The position numbers were made by a program, and so were the translations under genes. A DNA stretch of 37,341 nucleotides from Gammaproteobacteria bacterium. Its GTDB lineage: Bacteria > Pseudomonadota > Gammaproteobacteria > Pseudomonadales > Azotimanducaceae. This document shows, piece after piece, positions 24,550 to 31,989 of this stretch. The first letter of the stretch is position 1. Each line of letters opens with the position of its first letter. Location of the stretch: positions 1-37,341 of the forward strand of contig VXSY01000142.1 of assembly GCA_009837725.1 (NCBI GenBank), written 5' to 3'. The notes under the pieces are model-generated. The model was not told the DNA's origin and searched no databases. It was given only the letters and a program-made list of their open reading frames with translations.

Positions 24550-25317
24550 ATGGACAGACTAGCTGACAAGACCGCCATCATCACCGGAGGCGCCGGGGGT
24601 ATCGGCGCCGGCGCCGCGCGCCTCTTTGCCGCCGAGGGCGCCAACGTCCTCATCGTCGATCTCTCCGAGGATGCGCTCGAGCGCACGGTGCGGGACATCG
24701 GCAGCAATCGGGTGAGCTACTGCGTTGCCGACGTGACGCAGGCAGACGACAACGAGCGCATGTTCGCCACCGCCGAGGAGCGCTATGGCGGCGTTGATGC
24801 GTTTCTCGCCAATGCCGGCATCGAGGGCGCGGTGGCGCCCATCGTCGAGACCCGGGAAGAGGACTTCGACCGCGTCATTGCCGTGAACGTCAAGGGCGTC
24901 TGGCTCGGCATCAAGTATGCGATTCCGGCGATGGCGAAGCGTGGCGGCGGCAGCATCGTCGTCACCTCTAGCGTCGCGGGTCTCTCCGGTACACCTGGCA
25001 TTGCCCCGTATGGAACCAGCAAGCACGCAGTGATCGGCCTCATGCGAGCGGCGGCGCGGGAGTGCGCACCCATGAACATCCGCGTCAACACCGTCAATCC
25101 GTCTCCGGTCGAAACGCGCATGATGCGCAGCCTCGAGGCCGGCATGTCGCCCGATGACCCGGAGGCGGCGCGCGAACGCATCCGCGGCACCGTGCCGCTC
25201 GGCCGCTATGCAGAGCCGGAGGACATCGCCAAGGTGATGCTGTTCCTCGCCAGTGACGACGCGGCCTTCGTCACCGGCTCCATCTACAAGGCAGACGGCG
25301 GCGCAAGCGCCTACTGA
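24550..25317 (+). CDS. Short-chain dehydrogenase/reductase (classical SDR)
   Basis: 255-aa classical SDR. Cofactor motif 'TGGAGGIGAGAA' from residue 12, 'DVT' near 60, 'NAG' near 87-89, catalytic S140 in 'VVTSSVAG', Y153 and K157 in 'YGTSK', and 'NTVNPSPVETRMM' after it. D36 at the end of beta-2 ('LIVDLSE') suggests NAD(H) preference. ATG at 24550 has GAGGGAAA just upstream. It lies 81 bp after the PLP enzyme and 48 bp before purC. The substrate is unknown; members of this subfamily oxidise diverse secondary alcohols, including 3-hydroxyacyl and hydroxysteroid compounds. Confidence 0.9.
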   Translation: MDRLADKTAIITGGAGGIGAGAARLFAAEGANVLIVDLSEDALERTVRDIGSNRVSYCVADVTQADDNERMFATAEERYGGVDAFLANAGIEGAVAPIVETREEDFDRVIAVNVKGVWLGIKYAIPAMAKRGGGSIVVTSSVAGLSGTPGIAPYGTSKHAVIGLMRAAARECAPMNIRVNTVNPSPVETRMMRSLEAGMSPDDPEAARERIRGTVPLGRYAEPEDIAKVMLFLASDDAAFVTGSIYKADGGASAY

Positions 25318-25365
25318 CCGCGGGCCGCAACGGTTCCAAGTTAGCGAAACACACGGAGGATTCCC

Positions 25366-26292
25366 TTGCCCACCCTAGTGATGGACACGAACCTGTCCCT
25401 GCCCAACAAGCGCTCCGGCAAGGTGCGCGACCTTTACGACGTGACGATGCCGAACGGCGACGAAGCGCTTCTCATCATCGCCACCGACCGCATCAGCGCC
25501 TTCGACGTGGTGATGGCCAACGGCCTGCCCGGCAAGGGCGTGGTGCTGACGCAGATCTCCCGCTTCTGGTTCGACCACTTTGGCGACGAGGTGCCGCACC
25601 ATCTCATCTCCACGGATGTCGCCGACATTCCGGGATTAAGCGACGATGAGCGTCGCGAGCTCGCCGGGCGCGTCACGCTTTGCCGGAAGACCGAAGTGCT
25701 GCCCGTGGAATGCATCGCCCGGGGCTACCTTGCCGGCAGCGGCTGGAAGGACTATCAGCGGTCCGGCGCCGTCTGCGGCATCGAACTGCCAAAGAGCCTC
25801 GACAACGGCGACCGTCTCGAAGAGCCGATTTTCACGCCCTCCACCAAGGCGGACACAGGCCACGACGAGAACATCAGCTTCGAGGAAGGCGCGGCCATCG
25901 TCGGCAATGACACCATGCGCTGGCTGGGGAACACGACGCTTTCGCTTTACTCGCGAGCACGCGAGTACGCCTTTAAGCGCGGCATCATCCTGGCCGACAC
26001 CAAGTTCGAGTTCGGCACGGTGGACGGCGCCGACGCACCCCTGCTCATCGACGAGATCTTCACCCCGGACAGCTCCCGCTTCTGGCCGCTGGACGAGTGG
26101 GCACCAGGCGGCGAGCAGCCGAGTTTCGACAAGCAATACGTGCGCAACTATCTGGAGACCGTGGTTGCCGCCGGCGGCTGGGACAAGACGCCGCCGGGCC
26201 CCGAACTGCCGGCACAGGTGCTCGAAGACACCATGGCGCGCTATCTCGAAGCCTATGAACGGCTCACGGGGCACGCGCTCGATCTCGGTTGA
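25366..26292 (+). CDS. purC: Phosphoribosylaminoimidazole-succinocarboxamide synthase
   Basis: SAICAR synthetase of de novo purine synthesis: CAIR + Asp + ATP to SAICAR. 308 aa, the longer (yeast Ade1-like) class rather than the about 237-aa form. '[10 protein letters not shown]' at the N-terminus, '[21 protein letters not shown]', '[18 protein letters not shown]', '[18 protein letters not shown]', 'ADTKFEFG' and '[15 protein letters not shown]' are all hallmark blocks. TTG at 25366 chosen because GGAGGA lies 5 nt upstream; the ATG at 25381 is a possible alternative. The next gene, AICAR formyltransferase, is 16 nt downstream, so two purine steps are clustered. Confidence 0.96.
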   Translation: MPTLVMDTNLSLPNKRSGKVRDLYDVTMPNGDEALLIIATDRISAFDVVMANGLPGKGVVLTQISRFWFDHFGDEVPHHLISTDVADIPGLSDDERRELAGRVTLCRKTEVLPVECIARGYLAGSGWKDYQRSGAVCGIELPKSLDNGDRLEEPIFTPSTKADTGHDENISFEEGAAIVGNDTMRWLGNTTLSLYSRAREYAFKRGIILADTKFEFGTVDGADAPLLIDEIFTPDSSRFWPLDEWAPGGEQPSFDKQYVRNYLETVVAAGGWDKTPPGPELPAQVLEDTMARYLEAYERLTGHALDLG

Positions 26293-26308
26293 CTGCGCAG
26301 AGGCACAC

Positions 26309-27454
26309 GTGAAGCTCCGCTACGGCTGCAACCCGCATCAGGGTCAAGCTGCGTTCGCCGCGACGGATGCTGTGCGCGTGCTTGCTGGTGCGCCGTCCAT
26401 GATCAACATGCTCGACGCGCTCAACGCGTGGCAACTGGTGCGCGAGTTGCGCGCCGCCCTGGACCTGCCCGCCGCCGCCTCGTTCAAGCACCTCTCGCCG
26501 GCGGGAGCTGCGGTAGCGGTGGAACTCGGCGACGATTTGCGTCGTGCCTACGAGGTGGGAGAGCGCGAGCTTTCCCCGCTGGCCACGGCCTATGTGCGCG
26601 CCCGCGGCGCCGATCCGAAATCCTCCTTTGGCGACTTCGTCGGGCTTTCGGATCCAGTGGACTACGCCACAGCCAACTACCTCAAGGGCGTCGTCAGCGA
26701 CGGCGTGATCGCGCCCGGCTTCGAGCAGGGGGCACTCGCGACCCTCGCGGCCAAGAAGGGCGGCTCCTTCCTCGTCATCGAGGCCAACGCGGACTATGCG
26801 CCACCGGAACGGGAGACACGGGAGGTGTTTGGCGTCGCGTTGACGCAGGAGCGCAACAGCCGCCCGATCAGCGTGCGCGATCTGGCCGATGTGGTGTGCG
26901 GCGAACTCACCGGCGAAGCCAAGTGCGACCTGATGCTCGCGCTCATCACGCTCAAGTACACGCAGTCGAACTCGGTGGCCTATGCCCTGGGCGGCCAGAT
27001 GATCGGCATCGGCGCCGGGCAGCAGTCGCGGGTGGACTGCACGCGCCTAGCCGGGGCCAAGGCCGACACGTGGCATTTGGGAAGGCATCCGAAGGTGCTT
27101 GGCCTCGCCTTTCGGCGCGGCGTGCGCCGCCAGGAACGCATCAACTGGCGCGTGCGTTTCATCGACGACGACATGACGCCCGACGAAAGCGCGACATTCG
27201 CCGCTGCGCTCGGCAAACCGGCGGCGCCGCTTACCGCTCGGGAGCGCAGCGCCTGGCTTGCAGAACTTGACGGCGTCTCGCTTGCCAGCGACGGCTTCCT
27301 GCCCTTCCGCGACAACGTGGACCATGCCGCTCGCCACGGCGTGCGTTTCATCGCCCAGCCGGGCGGCTCCGCGCGCGACGCCGAAGTCGAGCAAGCCTGC
27401 CAAGACCACGATATCGCCATGGCGCACACGGGCCTGCGCCTCTTCCATCACTGA
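26309..27454 (+). CDS. Stand-alone AICAR formyltransferase (PurH C-terminal-domain homologue)
   Basis: Transfers a formyl group from 10-formyl-THF to AICAR, the penultimate purine step. 381 aa, containing only the transformylase part; the N-terminal IMP cyclohydrolase domain of bifunctional PurH is absent. It starts directly with 'LRYGCNPHQGQAAF' (the RYGxNPHQ motif) and has the catalytic Lys-His pair K60-H61 in 'SFKHLSPAG', 'KSSFGDFVGLSD', and 'KYTQSNSVAYALGGQMIGIGAGQQSRVDC'. GTG at 26309, 16 nt after purC; the ORF-track start at 25646 lies inside purC. This type of separate formyltransferase is known in some bacteria and implies a separate cyclohydrolase elsewhere in the genome. Confidence 0.93.
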   Translation: MKLRYGCNPHQGQAAFAATDAVRVLAGAPSMINMLDALNAWQLVRELRAALDLPAAASFKHLSPAGAAVAVELGDDLRRAYEVGERELSPLATAYVRARGADPKSSFGDFVGLSDPVDYATANYLKGVVSDGVIAPGFEQGALATLAAKKGGSFLVIEANADYAPPERETREVFGVALTQERNSRPISVRDLADVVCGELTGEAKCDLMLALITLKYTQSNSVAYALGGQMIGIGAGQQSRVDCTRLAGAKADTWHLGRHPKVLGLAFRRGVRRQERINWRVRFIDDDMTPDESATFAAALGKPAAPLTARERSAWLAELDGVSLASDGFLPFRDNVDHAARHGVRFIAQPGGSARDAEVEQACQDHDIAMAHTGLRLFHH

Positions 27455-27462
27455 AGTCGCAC

Positions 27463-27804
27463 ATGGCTATGGACTGGGCAAGCTACAAGGCGGCGTGCGA
27501 CCGTCCCGAAGTCCTTTCGCGCTGGATGCTCATCGAAACCGCAGCCCTCGTCGAACCGACGCTGCGGCAGCGCTTGCTGGCAACGCTGGCCGATCCGTTG
27601 CCGAAGCCCAAAGATCACCGGGGAGGTACCGATACCGACATGTTCGAGGTGACGCTATGCGCCGATGACATCCGGTCGGTGCGTCGCGCCGTCGAATGTG
27701 CAGTGGCGGCAGGCATCACGACGCCGCGCACCGTCGCCCGCGGCCTCGGCGGCTTCGCCGAAGCATGGCGCGAGCTCGAACAAGCCAGCGTCAGAACGGA
27801 TTGA
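27463..27804 (+). CDS. Hypothetical small protein between purine and acyl-CoA carboxylase genes
   Basis: 113-aa predicted cytosolic protein with no family that I recognise. ATG 8 nt after the AICAR formyltransferase stop; 2 nt separate its stop from the biotin carboxylase ATG, so it is embedded in the transcript. N-terminal helical part 'DWASYKAACDRPEVLSRWMLIETAALV'; middle 'DHRGGTDTDMFEVTLCADDIRSVRRAVE'; C-terminal 'GITTPRTVARGLGGFAEAWRELE'. No membrane segment, signal peptide or metal motif. Its tight packing and lack of stops support it as a real gene; the role is unknown. Confidence 0.75.
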   Translation: MAMDWASYKAACDRPEVLSRWMLIETAALVEPTLRQRLLATLADPLPKPKDHRGGTDTDMFEVTLCADDIRSVRRAVECAVAAGITTPRTVARGLGGFAEAWRELEQASVRTD

Positions 27805-27806
27805 GC

Positions 27807-29276
27807 ATGTTCAGGCGCGTCTTCATCGCCAATCGCGGCGTCGTGGCCCGCCGCATCGTCCGGGCCTGTTCGGAACTCGGCGTCGAAAGCGTGGCAGCGT
27901 ACTCAGACCTCGACCGCGCCGCGCCGCACGTCGCCGAAGCCACCGCCAGCGCTCGCCTGCCCGGTTACCGTGCGGCCGACACCTACGTCAACATCGAGCG
28001 CGTCATCGCCGCCGCGAAGTCGGCAGGTGCCGACGCATTGCACCCCGGCTATGGCTTCCTCGCGGAGAACCCCGACTTCGCGAGTCGCGTCGCCGCTGCC
28101 GGCATCGCCTTCATCGGCCCTGCCCCGGACGCAATCCGCACATTCGGCGAGAAAACAGGTGCCCGCCGACACATGGAGCAAGCGGGCTTTCCGGTCGCAC
28201 CGGGGTCTGAATTGATCGAGGACGAACGCGCCCTCTCGGCCGCGGCGCGACGCATTGGCTGGCCCGTGATGCTGAAGCCGGCGGCAGGCGGGGGCGGCAT
28301 CGGAATGCGCGTAGCCCGGAGCGAGGCCGAACTCGTCGCCGCCTTCGCGAGCGCCAAGGCCCTCGCCCAAGGCGCATTCGGCAACGCCGCCGTGTACCTC
28401 GAAGCACTGTTGCCAAACCCCCGCCACATCGAGCTGCAAATGCTCGGCGACGGCGAACGCGTGCGCTGCGTCGGCGAACGCGAATGCTCGGTGCAACGGC
28501 GTCACCAGAAGGTGATCGAGGAGGCACCGGCACCCGGTGTCCGGTCCGGCCACCTTGCCGACATCGGCGAGCGTGCGGTTGCCGCGCTTGAAGCAACGGG
28601 CTACACGAGCCTGGGGACTGTGGAGACACTGCTGGCCAAGAGGCGATTCGCGTTCCTCGAGGTCAACACGAGGCTTCAGGTGGAGCACGGCGTGACGGAG
28701 GAAGTCACTGGCCTTGATCTGGTGCAGTTGCAGATTCGCCTCGCGGCCGGTGAACGACTGGACGAGCTGCTGCCGCCAGAGCGTGCCCCGCTAGGGGGCT
28801 GCGCCCTAGCCGAAGTGGTGAACGATAGCGAGCCCGTAGGCCAGCAGTTGCGAAGCAACTGCCGACGCGCCCGCAAGGGCGCGCAAGCGCCTGCCCGCTT
28901 TGCGGTGCAAGCGCGCATCTACGCCGAGGATTCGCGGCGCATGTTGCCGTCCACGGGAACGCTTTCCGCCTACCGGCCACCCCGCCTCACCGGCGTTCGC
29001 GTGGAAGCGGGTTACGCCGAAGGCCAGGCGATGACGCCCTACTACGACCCGCTGCTCGCCAAGGTCATCGGCACCGGCGCCACCCGCGAGCTCGCCATCG
29101 GCCGAACGCTCGTTGGCGTCAAGGCGTTCGAGATTCGCGGCGTTGACACCAACCGCGACCTGCTGCAAGCCATCCTGCGCCACCCCGACTTTCTCGCCGG
29201 CAAGGTCCACACAGGTTGGCTCGAGTCGCGTCTCAAGGCCGCACCAGCACCGGCTGGCGCACCGCTTCTGCTATAA
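27807..29276 (+). CDS. Biotin carboxylase subunit of an acyl-CoA carboxylase (AccC-like)
   Basis: ATP-dependent carboxylation of biotin on the carrier protein. 489 aa; ATG at 27807. N-terminal 'VFIANRGVVARRIVRAC' (family: IANRGEIA), 'HPGYGFLAENPDFA', ATP-grasp loop 'AAGGGGIGMRV', 'RHIELQMLGDGE', 'GERECSVQRRHQKVIEEAPAP', 'FLEVNTRLQVEHGVTEEVTGLDLVQLQIRLAAGE', all conserved. Oddity: between 'AAGERLDELLPPE' and 'QARIYAED' there are about 35 extra residues (about 328-362) encoded by a run of palindromes (28790-28883) that includes the two-hairpin repeat. Normal homologues have only a short loop there. The frame stays open, so the protein may still work with a surface insertion. The carrier and carboxyltransferase genes follow. 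Confidence 0.93.
   Translation: MFRRVFIANRGVVARRIVRACSELGVESVAAYSDLDRAAPHVAEATASARLPGYRAADTYVNIERVIAAAKSAGADALHPGYGFLAENPDFASRVAAAGIAFIGPAPDAIRTFGEKTGARRHMEQAGFPVAPGSELIEDERALSAAARRIGWPVMLKPAAGGGGIGMRVARSEAELVAAFASAKALAQGAFGNAAVYLEALLPNPRHIELQMLGDGERVRCVGERECSVQRRHQKVIEEAPAPGVRSGHLADIGERAVAALEATGYTSLGTVETLLAKRRFAFLEVNTRLQVEHGVTEEVTGLDLVQLQIRLAAGERLDELLPPERAPLGGCALAEVVNDSEPVGQQLRSNCRRARKGAQAPARFAVQARIYAEDSRRMLPSTGTLSAYRPPRLTGVRVEAGYAEGQAMTPYYDPLLAKVIGTGATRELAIGRTLVGVKAFEIRGVDTNRDLLQAILRHPDFLAGKVHTGWLESRLKAAPAPAGAPLLL
28844..28883. repeat. Two-hairpin palindromic repeat, copy 2 (inside the biotin carboxylase gene)
   Basis: Stem A: GCAGTTGC-gaa-GCAACTGC, perfect. Stem B: CGCGCCC-gcaa-GGGCGCG, perfect. 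It is the inverted counterpart of 21392-21431. A further perfect 7-bp inverted repeat GCTAGGG / CCCTAGC lies just upstream at 28790-28810, so the whole foreign-looking stretch is about 95-105 bp and is read in frame. Confidence 0.85.
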
Positions 29277-29278
29277 AG

Positions 29279-29298
29279 GCGCGTTTCGACAAACGCGC
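29279..29298 (+). terminator. Perfect hairpin after the biotin carboxylase stop
   Basis: 8-bp perfect stem GCGCGTTT / AAACGCGC with a CGAC tetraloop, starting 2 nt after the stop codon and 57 nt before the carrier-protein ATG. No U-run follows, so it more likely tunes or stabilises the message between subunits of unequal demand than ends it. Confidence 0.4.
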
Positions 29299-29355
29299 AG
29301 GGCTTCGCCGGTTCCGGCGCGTGGGCATGACGAGTTCGCGAAAAAGGGGTGGTTC

Positions 29356-29580
29356 ATGGCGCGAGTGCAGATCGAGAGTGAGGTCACGGGCAACGTCTGG
29401 AAGGTCGAGGTTGCCGCCGGCGATGCGGTGCAGGAAGGCGATGTGCTCATCATCTTGGAGTCCATGAAGATGGAAATCCCGGTGGAGGCACCAGAGGCCG
29501 GCAAGGTGGCGGAACTCCTGGTGGCGCCGGAAGACTCGGTGGAGGAGGATCAGGTGGTCGCGGTCATCGAGACCGCCTGA
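29356..29580 (+). CDS. Small stand-alone biotin carboxyl carrier protein
   Basis: 74-aa biotinyl domain. It carries biotin on K38 of 'ESMKMEIPVEAP' (consensus E-A/S-MKM) and shuttles carboxyl groups between the biotin carboxylase and the carboxyltransferase. Preceded by 'SEVTGNVWKVEVAAGDAVQEGDVLIIL' and followed by 'GKVAELLVAPEDSVEEDQVVAVI', a complete barrel with nothing extra. ATG at 29356 has AGGGG 8 nt upstream; the ORF-track start at 29113 lies in the carboxylase gene. Many acyl-CoA carboxylases fuse this domain to the biotin carboxylase; here it is separate and lacks the long N-terminal region of AccB. Confidence 0.95.
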   Translation: MARVQIESEVTGNVWKVEVAAGDAVQEGDVLIILESMKMEIPVEAPEAGKVAELLVAPEDSVEEDQVVAVIETA

Positions 29581-29727
29581 CGGTGCCCGAAGCGCCAGGC
29601 AGCGCCGCCATACGCCTCGCTGGCTCGGCGTCTGGCCCCAGCCCCCACCTACCACCTTGCACCGTAGAATGACGCTGTCGCGCCATTCCTACGGCGCAAG
29701 CTCTAGATCACGGCAAAGAGCGTCGCG

Positions 29728-31284
29728 ATGAGTTGGGAACCGGAAGTCAAGGAAATCGAGCGCCGCCGCAAGCTCGCGCAGGTGCAGGGCGGTAAGGACG
29801 GCATTGCCCGCCAGCACGCCAGCGGCCGGCTGACGATCCGCGAACGCATCGACGCGCTCGTGGACGCGGGTTCGTTTCAGGAGCAGGGCCTCGCTACCGC
29901 CATTCCAGACTACGACGATGACGACAATCTCACCGGCTACGTGCCCGCGAACTACGTCGTCGGCTTCGGCCGCATCGACGGCCGCCGGGTCGTGGTGGGC
30001 GGCGAGGACTTCACGCTGAAGGGCGGCTCGCCGAATGCCGCTGGCCTGCGCAAGAGTGTTTATGCAGAACACATGGCGGTGCAGTTCAAGGTGCCCCTGG
30101 TGCGCTGTCTCGAAGGCGGCGGCGGCAGCGTCAAGGGCGGCGGCGGACGCAAGGGCGGCACGGTCGGCGAACCCGTGTTCAGCGCCCCGCGTTTTCGCAT
30201 CATCGCCGATGCCATGGGGCAGGTTCCCGTGGTCTCCACCGCCGGTGGCGCCGTGGCCGGCTTCCCCGCCGGACGCATGGTGGCCGCGCACTTCGCCGTC
30301 ATGGCGCGGCAAACGGCACAAGTGATGATCGGCGGCCCGAAGCTGGTGGAACGAGCGCTCGGGGTGAGCCTCACCAAGGACGAACTCGGCGGCGCCCACA
30401 TCCACTGCAAGAGCGGCATCGTCGACAACATCGCCGAAGACGAACACGACGCCTTCCGCCAGACCCGACAGTTCCTGAGCTACCTGCCCACCAACGTCCA
30501 CCAGCGCGCGCCCCGCATCGACTGCGCCGACGATCCAGAGCGCATGGAGGAGGAGCTCCTCACCGCCATCCCGCGCGATTCCAACGCACCGTTCGACGTG
30601 CGCGAGATCGTCCGCATGGTGATGGACGAGGACTCCGTGTTCGAGATGGGGCGCGAATACGGCCCGAGCCAGATGGCGGCGCTCGCACGGCTGAACGGCC
30701 AGCCGGTGGGCGTGCTCGCCAACGACTGCCGCCACTACGCCGGCGCCATGACTGCAGAGGCAGGGCAGAAGTACCGCCGCTTCGTGGAAATGTGCGACAC
30801 CTTCCACGTGCCCATCGTTAACTTCGTCGATCAGCCGGGGTTCATGATCGGCCCCGAGGCGGAACGCAACGGCACCATCCGCTACGGCATGGCGGCGGTC
30901 TGCGCGGCGGCGCAAGCAACCGTGCCGTGGGCCTCGATCCAGATCCACAAGGGCTTCGGCGTCGCCACCGCTGCCCACTACGGCCCCAACGCCTACGTGC
31001 TCGCCTGGCCCTCCGTGGAATCCGGTGCCTTGCCGCTCGAAGGCGGAGTCGCGGTGGCGTTCCACCGGGAGATCGCGGCTGCCGAAAACCCCGACGAAAA
31101 GCGCCGCGAAATCGAGGAGCAACTACGACAGGCAAGGTCGCCCTTTCCGCGCGCCGAGTCCTTCGCCGTCCACGAACTCATCGACCCACGCGAAACCCGC
31201 CCCATGCTCTGCCGCTGGGTGGACTGGATTCAGCCGCAGCTAGAGGAACTCACCGGCCCCACCACCTTCATGATGCGCCCCTGA
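29728..31284 (+). CDS. Acyl-CoA carboxylase carboxyltransferase (beta) subunit
   Basis: 518-aa carboxyltransferase moving CO2 from carboxybiotin to an acyl-CoA. N-terminal 'GRLTIRERIDALVDAGSFQE' is the standard beta-subunit opening; crotonase-fold blocks include 'VVVGGEDFTLKGGS', 'FSAPRFRIIADAMGQVPVVSTAGGAVAGFPA', 'VNFVDQPGFMIGPEAERNGTIRYG', and 'FGVATAAHYGPNAYVLAWPS'. A glycine-rich stretch 'EGGGGSVKGGGGRKGG' replaces the usual 'SGGA' region near residue 128. ATG at 29728 lies 147 bp after the carrier gene, a wider gap than elsewhere in this cluster. Whether the substrate is propionyl-, methylcrotonyl- or another acyl-CoA cannot be decided by eye. Confidence 0.92.
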   Translation: MSWEPEVKEIERRRKLAQVQGGKDGIARQHASGRLTIRERIDALVDAGSFQEQGLATAIPDYDDDDNLTGYVPANYVVGFGRIDGRRVVVGGEDFTLKGGSPNAAGLRKSVYAEHMAVQFKVPLVRCLEGGGGSVKGGGGRKGGTVGEPVFSAPRFRIIADAMGQVPVVSTAGGAVAGFPAGRMVAAHFAVMARQTAQVMIGGPKLVERALGVSLTKDELGGAHIHCKSGIVDNIAEDEHDAFRQTRQFLSYLPTNVHQRAPRIDCADDPERMEEELLTAIPRDSNAPFDVREIVRMVMDEDSVFEMGREYGPSQMAALARLNGQPVGVLANDCRHYAGAMTAEAGQKYRRFVEMCDTFHVPIVNFVDQPGFMIGPEAERNGTIRYGMAAVCAAAQATVPWASIQIHKGFGVATAAHYGPNAYVLAWPSVESGALPLEGGVAVAFHREIAAAENPDEKRREIEEQLRQARSPFPRAESFAVHELIDPRETRPMLCRWVDWIQPQLEELTGPTTFMMRP

Positions 31285-31286
31285 CC

Positions 31287-31475
31287 ATGCCGGCGCTGGT
31301 GCTTTCCCTCGGTAGCGCCGTGATCCTTGGAGGAGGCCTCTGGCTCCTCATCGGTGCCCGCCTGAATCTGAACCCCGACGCCACCCAAAACGACATCCTC
31401 AACGTCTTCGCCTACATAGCCGCCCTCCTCCCCATCTGCTTCGCCCTAGTTTTCTTTGTGCTGGGAAGCCTCTGA
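31287..31475 (+). CDS. Tiny two-helix membrane protein after the carboxylase operon
   Basis: 62 aa, too short for a separate entry in the ORF track (its frame is part of the 30927 ORF). ATG 2 nt after the carboxyltransferase stop. Two hydrophobic helices at about 3-24 ('ALVLSLGSAVILGGGLWLLIG') and about 41-61 ('VFAYIAALLPICFALVFFVLG') joined by a polar linker 'ARLNLNPDATQNDILN'. The tight coupling supports a real gene. No family recognised; it could anchor or modulate the carboxylase, or be unrelated. Confidence 0.65.
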   Translation: MPALVLSLGSAVILGGGLWLLIGARLNLNPDATQNDILNVFAYIAALLPICFALVFFVLGSL

Positions 31476-31614
31476 TCCACGGGCTTCTCTCGGCCACATC
31501 CGGTTCATCCCCGTGCGGGCAGCGGTGCCCTGACGCAGGTACCGTCGTGCAGGCGGCGAGATGCTCTCCCCAAACCGTTTCTTCCTTAGCGCGGTGCGGC
31601 AGCCCGCAGGGTGC

Positions 31615-31728
31615 TTCCCGCACGGGAACATTTCGACCCCGAGGTCACGGCAATCCTCGCCAACCTCCCCGAACGGGAATTTTCCCTTGCTTTTGCCGCG
31701 TTCCACACGGTATGTTCCCGTACAGGAA
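31615..31728. promoter_or_regulatory. Three palindromic operator-like sites upstream of hipBA
   Basis: Consensus TTCCCGNACNGGAA. Site 1 TTCCCGCACGGGAA at 31615-31628, site 2 TCCCCGAACGGGAA at 31666-31679, site 3 TTCCCGTACAGGAA at 31715-31728. Centres are 51 and 49 bp apart, about five helical turns, so all would face one side of the DNA. A weak promoter TTGCTT-N18-TATGTT (31687-31716) overlaps site 3 at its -10. HipB-type repressors autoregulate by binding spaced palindromes upstream of their own gene, so these are likely HipB operators. Confidence 0.7.
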
Positions 31729-31759
31729 CACAGACACGTCTCGCCGTTCAGAGGATGCC

Positions 31760-31984
31760 ATGACCGTATCCGCGCAATCGATCGGTCGCACCGTCAGGGA
31801 GGTCCGACACAGCCTTGGCGTCACCCAACGCCAGTTGGCAATGACCGCTGGCACTGGCCTGCGCTTCGTCATTGAACTGGAGCAGGGCAAGCCCACCTGC
31901 CAGCTCGAAAGGGTCCTGGCCGTGCTGCACGCCTTGGGAGTGGATGTCGTGCTCAACCCACCCCCCGTCGGCGAAGGTGCCTAA
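31760..31984 (+). CDS. hipB: HipB-like XRE-family antitoxin/repressor
   Basis: 74-aa helix-turn-helix DNA-binding antitoxin. 'IGRTVREVRHSLGVTQRQLAMTAGTGLRFVIELEQGK' is an XRE/Cro HTH with the GVTQ-LA and FI-ELE-GK marks of HipB proteins; 'CQLERVLAVLHALGVDVVLNPP' forms the C-terminal helix and strand. ATG at 31760 has AGAGGA just upstream; the ORF-track start at 31547 runs through the operators. It would neutralise HipA and repress the operon through the three palindromes upstream. hipA follows after 5 nt. Confidence 0.92.
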   Translation: MTVSAQSIGRTVREVRHSLGVTQRQLAMTAGTGLRFVIELEQGKPTCQLERVLAVLHALGVDVVLNPPPVGEGA

Positions 31985-31989
31985 ACCGC

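Noticed and set aside
31547-31759. N-terminal extension of the hipB ORF
   Set aside because: It covers the operator palindromes and promoter; the HTH protein begins at the ATG at 31760 with its own ribosome site.
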